DNA of 64,000 nt. Origin: JAICMB01 sp963795935 (lineage in GTDB: Bacteria; Acidobacteriota; Terriglobia; Bryobacterales; Bryobacteraceae). Shown one piece after another: positions 8,903 to 19,423 of this stretch (its first letter is position 1; every line of letters begins with the position of its first letter). Both the position numbers and the translations under genes were made by a program. The stretch covers positions 62,001-126,000 of the forward strand of contig CAWCJO010000001.1 in assembly GCA_963795935.1 (NCBI GenBank), written 5' to 3'. The notes under the pieces were generated by a model, which saw nothing but the letters and a program-made list of their open reading frames with translations, had not been told where the DNA came from and did not search any database.

Positions 8903-11653
8903 TTAAGCCGTCCGCATGGCCTCCGATTTATCGGCGCCGCTGATGGCCGCCTGCGCCGCCGCCAGCCGCGCGATCGGGACGCGATAGGGAGAACACGATA
9001 CATAATCCATTCCCACGCGATAGCAGAACGCCACCGATTCCGGATCGCCGCCATGTTCCCCGCAAATTCCGATCTCGAGATGCGGCCGCGTCTGCCGCCC
9101 CAGCCGGATCGCTTCCTTGATCACGCGCCCCACGCCGTTTTGGTCGATCGTTGCGAACGGATCGGCCGCGAAAATCTTGACGTCCTCGTAGAATTTCGAG
9201 AATTTCGTGTAATCGTCGCGCGACATGCCCAGCGTGGTCTGCGTCAGATCGTTGGTGCCGAAGCTGAAGAACTCCGCGTCGCGAGCGATCTCTTCCGCGG
9301 TCAGCGCGCCGCGCACGATCTCGATCATCGTTCCGATCAGGTATTTCTGATCGCTCATGCCGGCTTTTCCCAGCACCTCTTTCGCCACGCGGTCCACGAT
9401 CTCCTTCTGCATCTGGAACTCTTTCTCGAATCCGACCAGCGGGATCATGACCTCCGGTACGACCTTCACGCCCTTCTTGGCGACTTGCACGACCGCCTCG
9501 AAGATGGCGCGCGCCTGCATCTCCGTGATCTCGGGATAGCGGATGCCAAGGCGGCAGCCGCGGAACCCCAGCATGGGGTTGAACTCGTGCAGGTCTTCGA
9601 CGCGCTTCAGCAGCATGGGCAGGACTTTTTTCAAGTCGCCCGCGCCGGTCACCTGGAATCGCTCGTATTTCTGCGCCAGCGCCTTCTTGTGTTTCGCGTC
9701 CGCGTAAGGCAGCACCGCGATATCCACCAGCAGCTCTTCCCGCTTCGGCAAAAATTCGTGCAGCGGGGGATCGAGCGTGCGAATGATGACGGGCAGGCCG
9801 TCCATGGCCTCGAACAGCCCCGCAAAATCCCGGCGCTGCATCGGGAGCAGCTTCTGCAGCGCTTTTCTGCGAGTCTTCTCGTCATCGGCCAGAATCATCG
9901 CCTGCATGTGCTCGATGCGATCTTCGGCGAAGAACATGTGCTCGGTGCGGCACAGACCGATGCCTTCGGCTCCAAAGCCCCGCGCGGCCTTGGCATCCCG
10001 CGGAATATCGGCATTCGCGCGGACGCCAAAACTCCCCCGGAACTGGTCCGCCCAGCCCATCAACTTCCCGAAGGCGCCGGATTTGGCGTCCGGTTGCACG
10101 GTCGTCGCTTTGCCCAGGTAAACGTCCGCCGTCGTGCCGTCGAACGAAATCCAGTCGCCCTCTTTTACAGTCACGACATTCAAGCCAATCTGCGCCGTGG
10201 CGATCTTCTTGTGTTCGTCGATGCGCAGCGCGCCCGCTCCCACGATGCACGGCCGCCCCATGCCGCGAGCGACCACCGCGGCGTGGCTCGATTTGCCGCC
10301 GATCGCCGTTAAAATCCCCTTCGCGACGTCCATGCCATGGATGTCGTCGGGCGTCGTTTCCTTGCGGACCAGAATTACGGGGCCGTTCTTGGCGGCCTCA
10401 ACCGCATCGTCCGCCGTGAACGAAACGCGCCCCACCGCCGCGCCCGGCGATGCCGCGATGCCGGTCGTGAGCTTGGTCAACGACCTCAGAGTCTTGGGAT
10501 CGAAAATGGGATGCAGCAGTTGATCGAGCTGCGCCGGAGCGACGCGCAGCACGGCCTCGCGCTCCTTAATCAGTCCTTCCTCCACCATTTCGACCGCGAT
10601 TCGAACCGCCGCCGGCCCGGTGCGCTTGCCATTGCGCGTTTGCAGCATCCAGAGCTTGCCGTCCTCAATGGTGAACTCGAAATCCTGCATGTCCTTGTAA
10701 TGCTTTTCAAGGCTCGTCGTAATGCCGCGAAGCTGCTGGTACGCTTCCGGCATGATCTTCTCCAGTTCCGAAATCGGCAGCGGCGTGCGAATGCCGGCGA
10801 CCACGTCCTCGCCCTGCGCGTTGATCAAAAACTCGCCCCAAAACGTCTTTTCGCCGGTGGAAGGATCGCGAGTGAACCCCACGCCGGTGGCGGATTTATC
10901 GCCGGTGTTTCCGAACACCATGGTCTGCACGTTCGCGGCGGTCCCGATTTCGTCGGGGATCTTCTCCATCTTGCGATAGTAGGCGGCCTTGGGATTCCAC
11001 CAGGAGCGGAACACCGCGTCGCGCGCCATCACAAGCTGAGCGCGCGCGTCCTGCGGGAACGGCTGGCCTGTTTCCTTCTGAACCAGCTTCTTGTAATCGC
11101 CGATTATGGCTTTCAGATCTTCGGCCGTCAGCTCCGTGTCCAGCTTCACGCGCGCCTTCTTCTTGCGCTCGTCGAAAATATGGTCGAATCTCTCCATGTC
11201 GATGTCCAGAGCGACTTCCCCGAACATCTGTATGAAGCGCCGGTAGGAGTCGTAAGCAAAGCGCGGATTATTCGTGCGCCGCGCCAGCCCCGCGACGGTG
11301 TCGTCGTTGAGGCCGAGATTGAGAATCGTGTTCATCATGCCGGGCATCGAAAACTTCGCGCCCGACCGCACGCTCAGCAGCAGCGGATTCGCGGCGTCGC
11401 CTAGCCTCTTGCCAACCTGGTGCTCCAGTTTCTCGAGCGCCTTCGCAATCTCTTGATCGACCGCTTCCGGGACGCTGTTTTTGTTCTGGAAATATATCGT
11501 GCAGACGTCCGTCGAAATCGTGAATCCAGGCGGCACCGGAATGGCCGCGCGGCTCATCTCCGCCAGCCCCGCTCCCTTCCCGCCCAGAACGTCTTTCATT
11601 CTTCCGTCCCCGTCGGCGTGTCCCCCGCCAAAACTGTAAACGTGTTTGCTCAT
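8903..11653 (-). CDS. ppdK: Pyruvate, phosphate dikinase
   Basis: Interconverts pyruvate, ATP and phosphate with phosphoenolpyruvate, AMP and diphosphate in central carbon metabolism. The 916-residue length is standard. The order is an N-terminal ATP-grasp-like nucleotide-binding domain (GGKGAGLAEMSRAAIPVPPG), the swivelling phosphohistidine domain with the catalytic His in GGKSSHAAVVARGMGRPCIV, and the C-terminal PEP/pyruvate TIM barrel (LCRTEHMFF, FSFGTNDLTQTTLGMSRDD, GICGEHGGDP). The N-terminus MSKHVYSFGGG is typical. It lies between glyS (29-base gap) and the secreted FnIII protein and is intact, unlike both neighbours. Family regulation by a PDRP-type kinase/phosphatase is known, but no such gene is in the window. 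Confidence 0.98.
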   Translation of the reverse strand: MSKHVYSFGGGHADGDGRMKDVLGGKGAGLAEMSRAAIPVPPGFTISTDVCTIYFQNKNSVPEAVDQEIAKALEKLEHQVGKRLGDAANPLLLSVRSGAKFSMPGMMNTILNLGLNDDTVAGLARRTNNPRFAYDSYRRFIQMFGEVALDIDMERFDHIFDERKKKARVKLDTELTAEDLKAIIGDYKKLVQKETGQPFPQDARAQLVMARDAVFRSWWNPKAAYYRKMEKIPDEIGTAANVQTMVFGNTGDKSATGVGFTRDPSTGEKTFWGEFLINAQGEDVVAGIRTPLPISELEKIMPEAYQQLRGITTSLEKHYKDMQDFEFTIEDGKLWMLQTRNGKRTGPAAVRIAVEMVEEGLIKEREAVLRVAPAQLDQLLHPIFDPKTLRSLTKLTTGIAASPGAAVGRVSFTADDAVEAAKNGPVILVRKETTPDDIHGMDVAKGILTAIGGKSSHAAVVARGMGRPCIVGAGALRIDEHKKIATAQIGLNVVTVKEGDWISFDGTTADVYLGKATTVQPDAKSGAFGKLMGWADQFRGSFGVRANADIPRDAKAARGFGAEGIGLCRTEHMFFAEDRIEHMQAMILADDEKTRRKALQKLLPMQRRDFAGLFEAMDGLPVIIRTLDPPLHEFLPKREELLVDIAVLPYADAKHKKALAQKYERFQVTGAGDLKKVLPMLLKRVEDLHEFNPMLGFRGCRLGIRYPEITEMQARAIFEAVVQVAKKGVKVVPEVMIPLVGFEKEFQMQKEIVDRVAKEVLGKAGMSDQKYLIGTMIEIVRGALTAEEIARDAEFFSFGTNDLTQTTLGMSRDDYTKFSKFYEDVKIFAADPFATIDQNGVGRVIKEAIRLGRQTRPHLEIGICGEHGGDPESVAFCYRVGMDYVSCSPYRVPIARLAAAQAAISGADKSEAMRTA

Positions 11654-11682
11654 GATAGTATTGCGATCCTCGATTATTAAGT

Positions 11683-13639
11683 TTATTTTGCGGTGACGAT
11701 TTCCGAAAAATCCGCGATCGTCGAAAATTCGGTTAACAGATTATTCAATAACGTAAGCCGGTTGCGCCGGACCGCCTCATCGTTGGCATTCACAAGAACC
11801 TTGTCGAAGAACAAATCCACTTTGGGCCGCATCGCCGCGATCCGCTCCAGCGCCGTGCGATACGGTGCGCCTTCAATGGCGGCGCGGACGCGTTGGTACT
11901 CCTCGTAGAGATCGCGTTCCGGTCCGGCCTCCAGCAACGTTTCCGCCACAACGCCGCCATCGGTAAACTGAGCTTGCTTCAAGATGTTTTGAATGCGCTT
12001 GAAACTGGCCGCGAGGGGTTCGAAATTTTCCGTCGGACGCACCTCGCGCAAGGCCTCCAGCCGCTCTTCCAGATCGGGCAGTTGTTCGAAGCCCGCTCCG
12101 AGCACGGCTCGAACCTCGTCATATTTGAACCCGCGCACTTCCCGGAAGTAGTGGTCGAGCCGGTCCGCCATGAAGCCGCGCAGCTCCGGCGGCATTTCGA
12201 GCTGCAGGCGCAGCTTGCCCTCAACCAGAATCCGGACCGCGCCCTGCGCCGCGCGCCGCAGCGCAAACGGATCTCTCGATCCGCTGGGAACCAACCCAAT
12301 CCTGAAACATTCGACCAGCGTGTCCCACTTGTCCGCCAGCGCCACGATTTTCCCGGCGTGCGTACGCGGAATTTCGTCCTCCATGCCGAGCGGCTTGTAG
12401 TGATCGTAAATGGCCCGCCAGACCTGCTCCGGTTCGCCCTGCTCGCGCGCGTACAGCCCGCCGACGACGCCCTGCAAATCGGTGAACTCCTTGACCATGT
12501 CCGTAGTCAAATCCGTTTTCGACAGCAGCGCCGCGCGCTCGGCCGCGTCGTTGCCGCCGAGCTTCTTTACCAGCCCCACGACGCGCTTGGTCTTATCCAG
12601 ATACGATCCCAGCTTGGCCTGAAACATCACGTGAGCCAGATCCGCCACGCGATCTTCAAGCCTGCGCTTCAGGTCCGTTTGCCAGAAAAAGCGCGCGTCG
12701 TTGAAGCGCGCGCGCAGCACCCGTTCATTCCCGCGCCGGACCAGGCCCTCCGGATCGGCGGCGGTATTCATCACAGCGACAAAAGCCGGCGCGAGCGCCC
12801 CTTCCGCGGTCTCAAACGCAAAATAACGTTGATGATGCCGCATCACCGTCGCCAGGATCTCACGGGGCAATCGCAGATACTCGGCGTCGAAAGATCCCGC
12901 AATGGGCGTCGGCCATTCGGTCATGTACGATAGCGTTCGGGCGAGCGCCACATCGAGCTTGGCCCCGCTCGCCTGCACAAATCCCGCGATGCGATCGTAA
13001 CGCGCGCTCGCGCTCAGATCCACGTAATTCTCACGCAATCTCTCTTCGTAATTCCCGGCTGTGACCTCGACGTTCTTCTTGCCCAGAATCCGATGACCCT
13101 GCGTCCTGTTGCCCGAGCGCACGCCTTCGATTTCGAACGGGACCACGTCATGGCCAAGCAACGCGACGATCCAGCGGATGGGCCGGATAAACCGCGCGCT
13201 TCCCTTGCCGTTCCAAACCATCGCCTTCGGCCAGGAGATCCCCAGGACGACGCCCGGCAGAGACTCGCCCAGAACATCCGCCGTAAGCCGCCCTTTCACC
13301 TGCTTCCGAAAGCTGAAATATGCGCCTTTCGCGGTCGCTTCCTCGCCCAGCCTGTCCGCCGTGGTCCCCATCTTTTTCGCGAAGCCCGCCGCGGCCCCCG
13401 CCCCCGCCGATTTCGGCGGCCCGAGCAGCAGCTCCTCCGCGTCCGGCTGCCGTTCTATTAAGCCGTCGGCAAACAAAACCAGCCGCCGCGGCGTGGCGTC
13501 CGTGCGCCGGACCATCCCCCCAAGTCCATGCTGGTCCATGCAGCCGTTGAAAAGCGTCTTGAAGCTGATTCAGCGCGCCCACGATCATCCAATCCGGAAT
13601 CTCTTCCGTGCCGATTTCGAGCAGAAACGGAAGGCTCAC
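11683..13639 (-). CDS. glyS: Glycine-tRNA ligase beta subunit (one apparent frameshift)
   Basis: Beta subunit of the tetrameric bacterial glycyl-tRNA synthetase, which charges tRNA-Gly together with GlyQ. The GTG start at 13639 gives the family N-terminus (SLPFLLEIGTEEIPDWMI) and overlaps the glyQ stop as GTGA. That frame runs on only to about 13540, where homology jumps to another frame at DQHGLGGMVRRTDATPRRL; removing one base before the ATGGACC near 13540 would restore it. The rest is full length, including RPIRWIVALLG, RHHQRYFAFE, the DALRR-like KWDTLVECFRIGL region and the C-terminal VDLFFDKVLVNAND. Because the enzyme is essential and no second glyS is visible, a sequencing indel is the simplest explanation. 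Confidence 0.9.
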
Positions 13640-14544
13640 GCCGCCGCCTCGGCGATGCGCTGTTGCTGTTCCACCCAAAGCTGCGCCACGCCCACCGCCA
13701 GCTTGCGCACGCGCCCGATAACCGCCACCCGCTCCGTCACACTGATGGCCCCGCGCGAATCGAGCAGGTTAAATAGATGCGAGCACTTCAGCGCCTGTTC
13801 ATACGCCGCCAGTACCGGAAAACGCGGCTTTGCCTCATACTTCGGATACAACGCGATCAGCCGCTCGCACTCCGCCTCGTGCAGGTCGAACAGCTTCCAT
13901 AAAGTCGCCACGTCGGCCAACTCGAAGTTGTACACGGAAAACTGCTGCTCTTCCGCGAAACGCACGTCTCCATACGGCACATTTCCATTCGGCACAGCGG
14001 GCGTCCACGCGATTTCATAAACGCTCGGCACGTCCTGCAAAAACGCGACGATGCGCTCCAGCCCGTACGTGATCTCCGCGGGAACGAGGTCCAGATCCAT
14101 GCCCCCGCACTGCTGGAAGTATGTGAACTGCGTAATCTCCAGGCCGTCCAGCATCACCTGCCAGCCGATGCCCCAGGCGCCCAGCGTCGGCGCTTCCCAG
14201 TTGTCTTCCTCAAACTTGATATCGTGCTTGCGCAGATCGATGCCGATGGCTTCGAGACTGCCCAAATATTGATCGAGAACGTCCGCCGGCGACGGCTTCA
14301 GAATCACCTGCAACTGCTGGTGCTTGTATAACCGGTTGGGATTCTCGCCATAGCGCCCGTCCGCCGGACGCCGGCTGGGCTGCACGTAAGCGACGCGATA
14401 CGGCTTCGGCCCCAGCACGCGCAGAAACGTCTCCGGCGCCATCGTCCCGGCGCCCACTTCCATATCATAGGGTTCCTGGATAATGCAGCCGCGATCGGAC
14501 CAGTAGGATTTGAGCTTGAAAACTGTTTCCTGAAATGAATCCAT
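13636..14544 (-). CDS. glyQ: Glycine-tRNA ligase alpha subunit
   Basis: Class II alpha subunit carrying the glycyl-adenylate active site. The 302 residues cover the whole family: the start MDSFQETVFKLKSYWSDRGC, then IIQEPYDMEVGAGTMAPETF, the conserved YVQPSRRPADGRYGENPNR and WGIGWQVMLDGLEITQFTYF, QQCGG. It is the first gene of the glyQ-glyS-ppdK transcription unit and overlaps glyS by four bases, which suggests translational coupling of the two subunits in equal amounts. Confidence 0.98.
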   Translation of the reverse strand: MDSFQETVFKLKSYWSDRGCIIQEPYDMEVGAGTMAPETFLRVLGPKPYRVAYVQPSRRPADGRYGENPNRLYKHQQLQVILKPSPADVLDQYLGSLEAIGIDLRKHDIKFEEDNWEAPTLGAWGIGWQVMLDGLEITQFTYFQQCGGMDLDLVPAEITYGLERIVAFLQDVPSVYEIAWTPAVPNGNVPYGDVRFAEEQQFSVYNFELADVATLWKLFDLHEAECERLIALYPKYEAKPRFPVLAAYEQALKCSHLFNLLDSRGAISVTERVAVIGRVRKLAVGVAQLWVEQQQRIAEAAA

Positions 14545-14713
14545 TTCAACGCTGGTGTTGTCGCTTTACGGCGACGAGGCGGTAAGTTTCAGGCTAACAT
14601 GGGCGGCCTGGCGTTGCGCTCCGCAATCCGCGACAAAACGCCGGGCGAAGGGTTCAACCAGATTGGGCATTCCACGCACGCAGGCCGCGTCCGTGCTCAC
14701 CGGGCGCGCCGGC

Positions 14714-16216
14714 ATGCGCTCACGATTGTGGAATGCGCTTGTTCTGACAGGGATTACCGCGGCCGCCGTGCTCATCCACGGCTATCATCAAGGCACCGAT
14801 GACGCGGAGATCTATATTCCAGCGATCAAGCGCGCCGCCGATGCCGCCCTGTATCCGTTTCACTCGGAATTTTTCTCCTTCCATGCCAGCTTGTCGCTCT
14901 TCCCGGACCTGATCGGAAGCATCATTGGACTGACGCGCCTTCCCCCGGACACCATCATCTTTTTCACGCACGCTCTCTGCCTTCTGCTCTTATTTTTCGC
15001 GTCGCGGCAGGTTGCTTGCGCGTGCTTCCGAAACGAGCGCGCGAGGTGGTCCGCGGTTGCCGTTCTCGCTTGCGCCCTGACCGTCCCCGTCGCGGGCACG
15101 GCGCTGGTCATCGCCGACCCGTATCTGACGGCGCGGTCGCTTTCAACTCCCCTGACGCTCCTTGCCATCGCCTGTTTCGCGCAGCGGAAAGCCGCCCGCG
15201 GCCTTTTCTACCTGCTCGCAACGGCCCTGATCCATCCCCAGATGAGCGTTTACTGCGCCGCCTTCCTGGCTTGCTTCGAGATTGCGCGGAAACGCGCCCT
15301 CGCTCCCAAACGCGCGCCCGCAATGGCCGCGGCCTACTCCTTCTTGCTGCCTTTTTCGCTCGGACCGGCCACCGGCGTATATCTAGAAATCCTGCGGTCG
15401 CGCGCTTATTTTCTCGTATCGAATTGGCATTGGTGGGAATGGGCCGGCATCATTGCGCCACTCTTGCTGTTGTCCTGCTTTTCCATGCTCGACCTCGACT
15501 CCCTGGCGCCCCCGTTCCAGCTTCTCTCGAGATCGCTGGTCCCGTTCGGTCTGCTGTTCACCGCCGCGGGCCTGCTTCTGGCAAGCTCGGACGCGTTCGA
15601 AAACATAGCCCGCGTGCAGCCCATGAGAAGCTTCCACCTCATCTACGTTGTCTTTTTTCTGCTCCTGGGAGGCTTGGCCGGCGAATACGTTCTTCGGACA
15701 CGGCCAACCATGTGGCTGGCGTTTTTCGGAGTCCTCGCCGCCTCCATGTTCACCATCCAACTTTGCGCTTACCCTGCAAGCCCTCATATCGAGTGGCCCG
15801 GCGGCTCCTACCGCAGCGGTTGGGTTTCCGCGTTCCTCTGGATTCGCGCCAACACGCCCAAAAATGCGGTGTTCGCTCTGAACCCGAATTATATGCTCCT
15901 GCCGGGCGTCGATCTGCACGGTTTCCGCGCCATCGCCGAGCGCAGCAGCATCGCCGAAAATGCCAAGGACAGTGGAGCCGTTTCCGTCTTCCCGCAACTT
16001 GCCGAAGAGTGGAACGAACAGGTCACCGCTCTGCGCGGCTGGAAACGGTTTACCCTCGCCGATTTTGAAACGCTATCGCGACGCTTTGGCGTTCAATGGG
16101 CAGTCGTGAACTCCAGGCGCTCCATCGCGGGCCTGCAGTGCCTCTACCGCAACGATGAAGTAAAGGTCTGCCGAATCGCTCCACATGCTCCCTTCTCGCC
16201 CCTCGCCGCGCGTTGA
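14714..16216 (+). CDS. Polytopic membrane protein of unknown function
   Basis: A 500-residue integral membrane protein with about ten to eleven hydrophobic segments, for example WNALVLTGITAAAVLIHGY, IIFFTHALCLLLLFFAS, LLFTAAGLLLAS and LIYVVFFLLLGGLAG, and a soluble C-terminus of about 110 residues. Early acidic HGYHQGTDDAEIYIPAIKR after the first helix resembles the loop-1 acidic motif of GT-C glycosyltransferase-like membrane proteins, but I cannot assign a family. The ATG at 14714 directly precedes the first helix; the frame is open 53 codons further upstream but that part is Arg-rich and non-membrane. It diverges from glyQ. Confidence 0.7.
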   Translation: MRSRLWNALVLTGITAAAVLIHGYHQGTDDAEIYIPAIKRAADAALYPFHSEFFSFHASLSLFPDLIGSIIGLTRLPPDTIIFFTHALCLLLLFFASRQVACACFRNERARWSAVAVLACALTVPVAGTALVIADPYLTARSLSTPLTLLAIACFAQRKAARGLFYLLATALIHPQMSVYCAAFLACFEIARKRALAPKRAPAMAAAYSFLLPFSLGPATGVYLEILRSRAYFLVSNWHWWEWAGIIAPLLLLSCFSMLDLDSLAPPFQLLSRSLVPFGLLFTAAGLLLASSDAFENIARVQPMRSFHLIYVVFFLLLGGLAGEYVLRTRPTMWLAFFGVLAASMFTIQLCAYPASPHIEWPGGSYRSGWVSAFLWIRANTPKNAVFALNPNYMLLPGVDLHGFRAIAERSSIAENAKDSGAVSVFPQLAEEWNEQVTALRGWKRFTLADFETLSRRFGVQWAVVNSRRSIAGLQCLYRNDEVKVCRIAPHAPFSPLAAR

Positions 16217-16361
16217 GTCGGCCTGGGTTCCTGCATCTCTGCTACTATTAACCCCTCCCCCGAAAAAACTGGAGTCGCTTTGCGCCAACCCGCGCCCGCC
16301 GCGCTGCTGCGAGTTCGCTTCCGTTTGCCTGCGGACCCATGGCCGCGCGCCGTAACGTGCT

Positions 16362-16407
16362 GCACCCTATATGGATATAATTCTTGACGATCCACTACAT
16401 ATTGGGG
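16362..16407 (+). promoter_or_regulatory. Candidate promoter with two NrdR-like boxes upstream of the class II RNR
   Basis: A perfect TATAAT lies at 16376-16381. Two 16-bp sites resemble the NrdR box ACACWATATATWGTGT: 16392-16407 matches at about 12 of 16 positions, and 16362-16377 matches at about 9 and overlaps the -10 region. They start 30 bp apart, close to three helical turns, which is the usual arrangement of paired NrdR boxes. No convincing -35 element was found. The reading is an inference from sequence alone. Confidence 0.45.
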
Positions 16408-16467
16408 CATCATTACGGACAGATCACAAATCGACGCCCGCGTTTGAGAGAATGAAAGAAGGAGAAG

Positions 16468-19311
16468 ATGGGACAGCTCACGGTCGATCTCAGCAGCAGA
16501 GTTAAAGATTTGGAAACAAAGGCCCCCAAAAAGCCCATTCCCGCGCCGCTGCGCACGGGCGTGACGTTTCCGCGATATTTCACGGAGAAGCTCGAACCCG
16601 GCAAGACGCCCTACGACGAAATCCAGTGGGAACTGCGCACGGCCGCGATCGGCAACGACAAAGGCGCCGTCATCTTCGAGCAGACGGACATTGAGGTCCC
16701 CGCCGACTGGTCGCAGACCGCGACCAACATCGTCGCCAGCAAGTACTTCCATGGGAAAATGGGCTCGCCCGGCCGCGAGCGCTCCGTTGCCCAACTGGTG
16801 CATCGCGTTGTCGACACCATCGCCGATTGGGGCAAAGCCGATCGCTATTTCGCCACCGAAACCGACGCCGATAACTTCCGTAACGAGCTGGCCCATCTGA
16901 TGCTGACTCAGAAAGCCTGCTTCAACTCCCCGGTGTGGTTCAACGTCGGCGTGGAGAAGGAAGGCCGCGGCTACGGCTGGTATTACGACGAAGAAAGCGG
17001 AGCCATTCAGAAGCTGCGCAAAGGCGCTTCGCGGCCGCAATGCTCCGCTTGTTTCATCAATGCCGTCGGCGACACCCTGGAATCGATCCTCGATCTCGCC
17101 AAGACCGAGGGCATGCTGTTTAAGTGGGGCTCCGGCACCGGCTCCAATCTCTCCAGCCTGCGCGAAGAGAACGCGATCCTATCGGGAGGCGGCCGCGCTT
17201 CCGGTCCGTTGAGTTTCATGAAGGGCTTCGACGCGTTTGCCGGCGTCATTAAATCCGGCGGCAAGACCCGGCGCGCCGCGAAAATGGTGATCCTGAACGC
17301 GGAGCATCCCGACATCGAAGCCTTCGTGTGGTGCAAAGCGAAAGAAGAGAAGAAAGCCCACACGCTGATCGATGCCGGCTACGATTCCTCGCTCGACGGG
17401 GAAGCGTACAGCTCCATCTTTTTTCAGAACGCCAACAATTCCGTCCGCGCCACGGACGAGTTCATGGAAGCCGTCGAGGCGGATCGCGACTGGTGGACCC
17501 GCTCGGTCGTCAACGGCCAGCCCAAGCGCCGCCTGAAAGCCAAAGACCTGATGAAGCAGATCGCCGAAGCCACCTGGCAGTGCGGCGATCCCGGCATGCA
17601 GTTCGACACCACCATCAATCGCTGGCACACCTCCAAAGCGACCGCGCGCATCAATGCCTCGAACCCCTGCTCCGAGTACATGTTCCTCGACGATTCGGCC
17701 TGCAATCTCGCCTCACTCAACCTCATGAAGTTTGTCGGCCCTGGCGGCGAGTTCGATGTCGAGGCCTTCCGCCACGCCTGCGACACGGTCATCATGGCGC
17801 AGGAAATCATTGTCGACAACGCCAGTTATCCCACCGAAAAAATCGCCCGGAACTCGCACGATTACCGCCCGCTCGGCCTGGGGTTCGCCAATCTCGGCGC
17901 GCTCCTGATGTCCATGGGCATCCCCTACGATTCGCCCGTCGGCCGCGATTGGGCCGCCGCCATCAGCGCCGTCATGTGCGGCCAGGCGTATCTGACCAGT
18001 GCCCGTATCGCCGAATCCACCGGCCCCTGCGCCGGGTACGCCGCCAACGAAGAGTCCTTCCTCGACGTCGTCCTGATGCACGGCAAAGCCGTCCACGGCA
18101 TCGATAGCCAGCGCGTTCCCGCGGATCTCTACAACGCCGCCGTGAAGGTCTGGACCGACGCGTATAACCTCGGCGAGCGCGCCGGCTTCCGCAATTCCCA
18201 AACCACCGTCATCGCCCCCACCGGCACCATCGGTTTCATGATGGACTGCGACACCACAGGCATCGAGCCCGATCTCGCGCTCGTGAAATACAAGAAGCTT
18301 GTCGGCGGCGGCGTCATCAAGATCGTCAACAACACCGTCCCGCAGGCCCTCATCAAGATCGGCTACACGCCCGAACATGCCGAGCGCATCGTCAGCCACA
18401 TCGACGCTACCGGCTGCATCGAAGGCGCCCCGGGTCTCAAGGACGAGCATCTGCCGGTCTTCGATTGCAGCTTCCGCCCGCAAAACGGCAAGCGCTTCAT
18501 CCAGCACATGGGCCATGTCCGCATGATGGCCGCCGTGCAGCCTTTCATCTCCGGGGCCATCTCGAAAACCATCAACATGCCCGAGGAATCGACCGCGGAA
18601 GACATCATGAACGCCTACATGGAAAGCTGGCGGCTGGGCCTGAAAGCAGTCGCGATTTATCGCGATAATTCCAAGCGCAGCCAGCCGTTAAGCTCCAGCA
18701 CCGGCAAAGGCGAGAAGAAGTCCACCGCCGCCGCGCCCGCTCCCGAAACGGCCGTAAAGGAAAAGGTCGTCTTCCGGCCCGTCCGCCGCAAGCTTCCCGA
18801 CGAGCGCCACTCCCTCACGCACAAGTTTTCCATCGGCGGCCACGAAGGCTACATCACCGTCGGGCTTTACGAAGACGGAACGCCCGGCGAGGTCTTCATC
18901 TCCATGGCCAAGGAAGGATCCACCATCAGCGGCCTCATGGACAGCTTCGCCACCTCCATCAGCTTCGCCCTGCAATACGGCGTTCCGCTGAAGTTTCTAG
19001 TCGACAAATTCAGCCACGTCCGTTTCGAGCCCAGCGGCTGGACGGGCAACCAGCAGATCCCCTACGCCAAGTCGATTATGGATTATATTTTCCGTTGGCT
19101 CGGCGCTAAATTCCTGGGTCCCGAGTATGCCGTCGGCGAGGCCGGCGAAGCGGCCATCCTGAAGCCGACCGAGCCGGAGCCGCAACAGCAACTTCCTTTC
19201 GCGCCCGTCGTCGCCGACGCTCCACTGTGCTCGGAATGCGGCGGTTTGATGACGCGCAACGGGAGCTGCTATAAGTGCGAAAACTGCGGGGGCACCAGCG
19301 GTTGCAGCTAG
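16468..19311 (+). CDS. nrdJ: Adenosylcobalamin-dependent ribonucleoside-diphosphate reductase (class II)
   Basis: Makes deoxyribonucleotides without oxygen dependence, using coenzyme B12 to generate the thiyl radical. At 947 residues it is the usual size of the long class II enzymes. Visible motifs are ACFNSPVWFNVG, QCSACFINAVGDTLESI, FKWGSGTGSNLSSLR, the active-site NPCSEYMFLDDSACNLASLN and APTGTIGFMMDCDTTGIEPD. The C-terminus is a zinc-ribbon-like CSECGG-x-CYKCENCGG followed by SGCS, probably the redox-active Cys tail. AAGGAGA sits just upstream of the ATG. No cobalamin riboswitch was recognised in the 250-base leader; paired NrdR-like boxes suggest control by NrdR instead. No other RNR class is present in this window. 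Confidence 0.96.
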   Translation: MGQLTVDLSSRVKDLETKAPKKPIPAPLRTGVTFPRYFTEKLEPGKTPYDEIQWELRTAAIGNDKGAVIFEQTDIEVPADWSQTATNIVASKYFHGKMGSPGRERSVAQLVHRVVDTIADWGKADRYFATETDADNFRNELAHLMLTQKACFNSPVWFNVGVEKEGRGYGWYYDEESGAIQKLRKGASRPQCSACFINAVGDTLESILDLAKTEGMLFKWGSGTGSNLSSLREENAILSGGGRASGPLSFMKGFDAFAGVIKSGGKTRRAAKMVILNAEHPDIEAFVWCKAKEEKKAHTLIDAGYDSSLDGEAYSSIFFQNANNSVRATDEFMEAVEADRDWWTRSVVNGQPKRRLKAKDLMKQIAEATWQCGDPGMQFDTTINRWHTSKATARINASNPCSEYMFLDDSACNLASLNLMKFVGPGGEFDVEAFRHACDTVIMAQEIIVDNASYPTEKIARNSHDYRPLGLGFANLGALLMSMGIPYDSPVGRDWAAAISAVMCGQAYLTSARIAESTGPCAGYAANEESFLDVVLMHGKAVHGIDSQRVPADLYNAAVKVWTDAYNLGERAGFRNSQTTVIAPTGTIGFMMDCDTTGIEPDLALVKYKKLVGGGVIKIVNNTVPQALIKIGYTPEHAERIVSHIDATGCIEGAPGLKDEHLPVFDCSFRPQNGKRFIQHMGHVRMMAAVQPFISGAISKTINMPEESTAEDIMNAYMESWRLGLKAVAIYRDNSKRSQPLSSSTGKGEKKSTAAAPAPETAVKEKVVFRPVRRKLPDERHSLTHKFSIGGHEGYITVGLYEDGTPGEVFISMAKEGSTISGLMDSFATSISFALQYGVPLKFLVDKFSHVRFEPSGWTGNQQIPYAKSIMDYIFRWLGAKFLGPEYAVGEAGEAAILKPTEPEPQQQLPFAPVVADAPLCSECGGLMTRNGSCYKCENCGGTSGCS

Positions 19312-19423
19312 ACTGAATTCCTGGGCGGTCGCCGCCGGCGCCGCGATCGGCGGCCCGCACTCAAAGCCACGAGACCCGAATCGAGCATGGAGACCGCTAC
19401 CACTCCATGGGGATGGCGCCAAG

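Noticed and set aside
8816..10312. Long plus-strand open frame (498 codons) opposite ppdK
   Set aside because: Antisense shadow of ppdK, typical of GC-rich codon use; the His/Arg-rich composition is not protein-like.
13500..13639. Programmed frameshifting in glyS
   Set aside because: There is no slippery heptamer with a downstream structure in the right place, and many unrelated genes in the window show the same kind of shift.
16217..16467. Cobalamin riboswitch before the B12-dependent RNR
   Set aside because: No B12-box-like conserved core or matching pairing was found in the leader; the paired NrdR-like boxes explain the region better.
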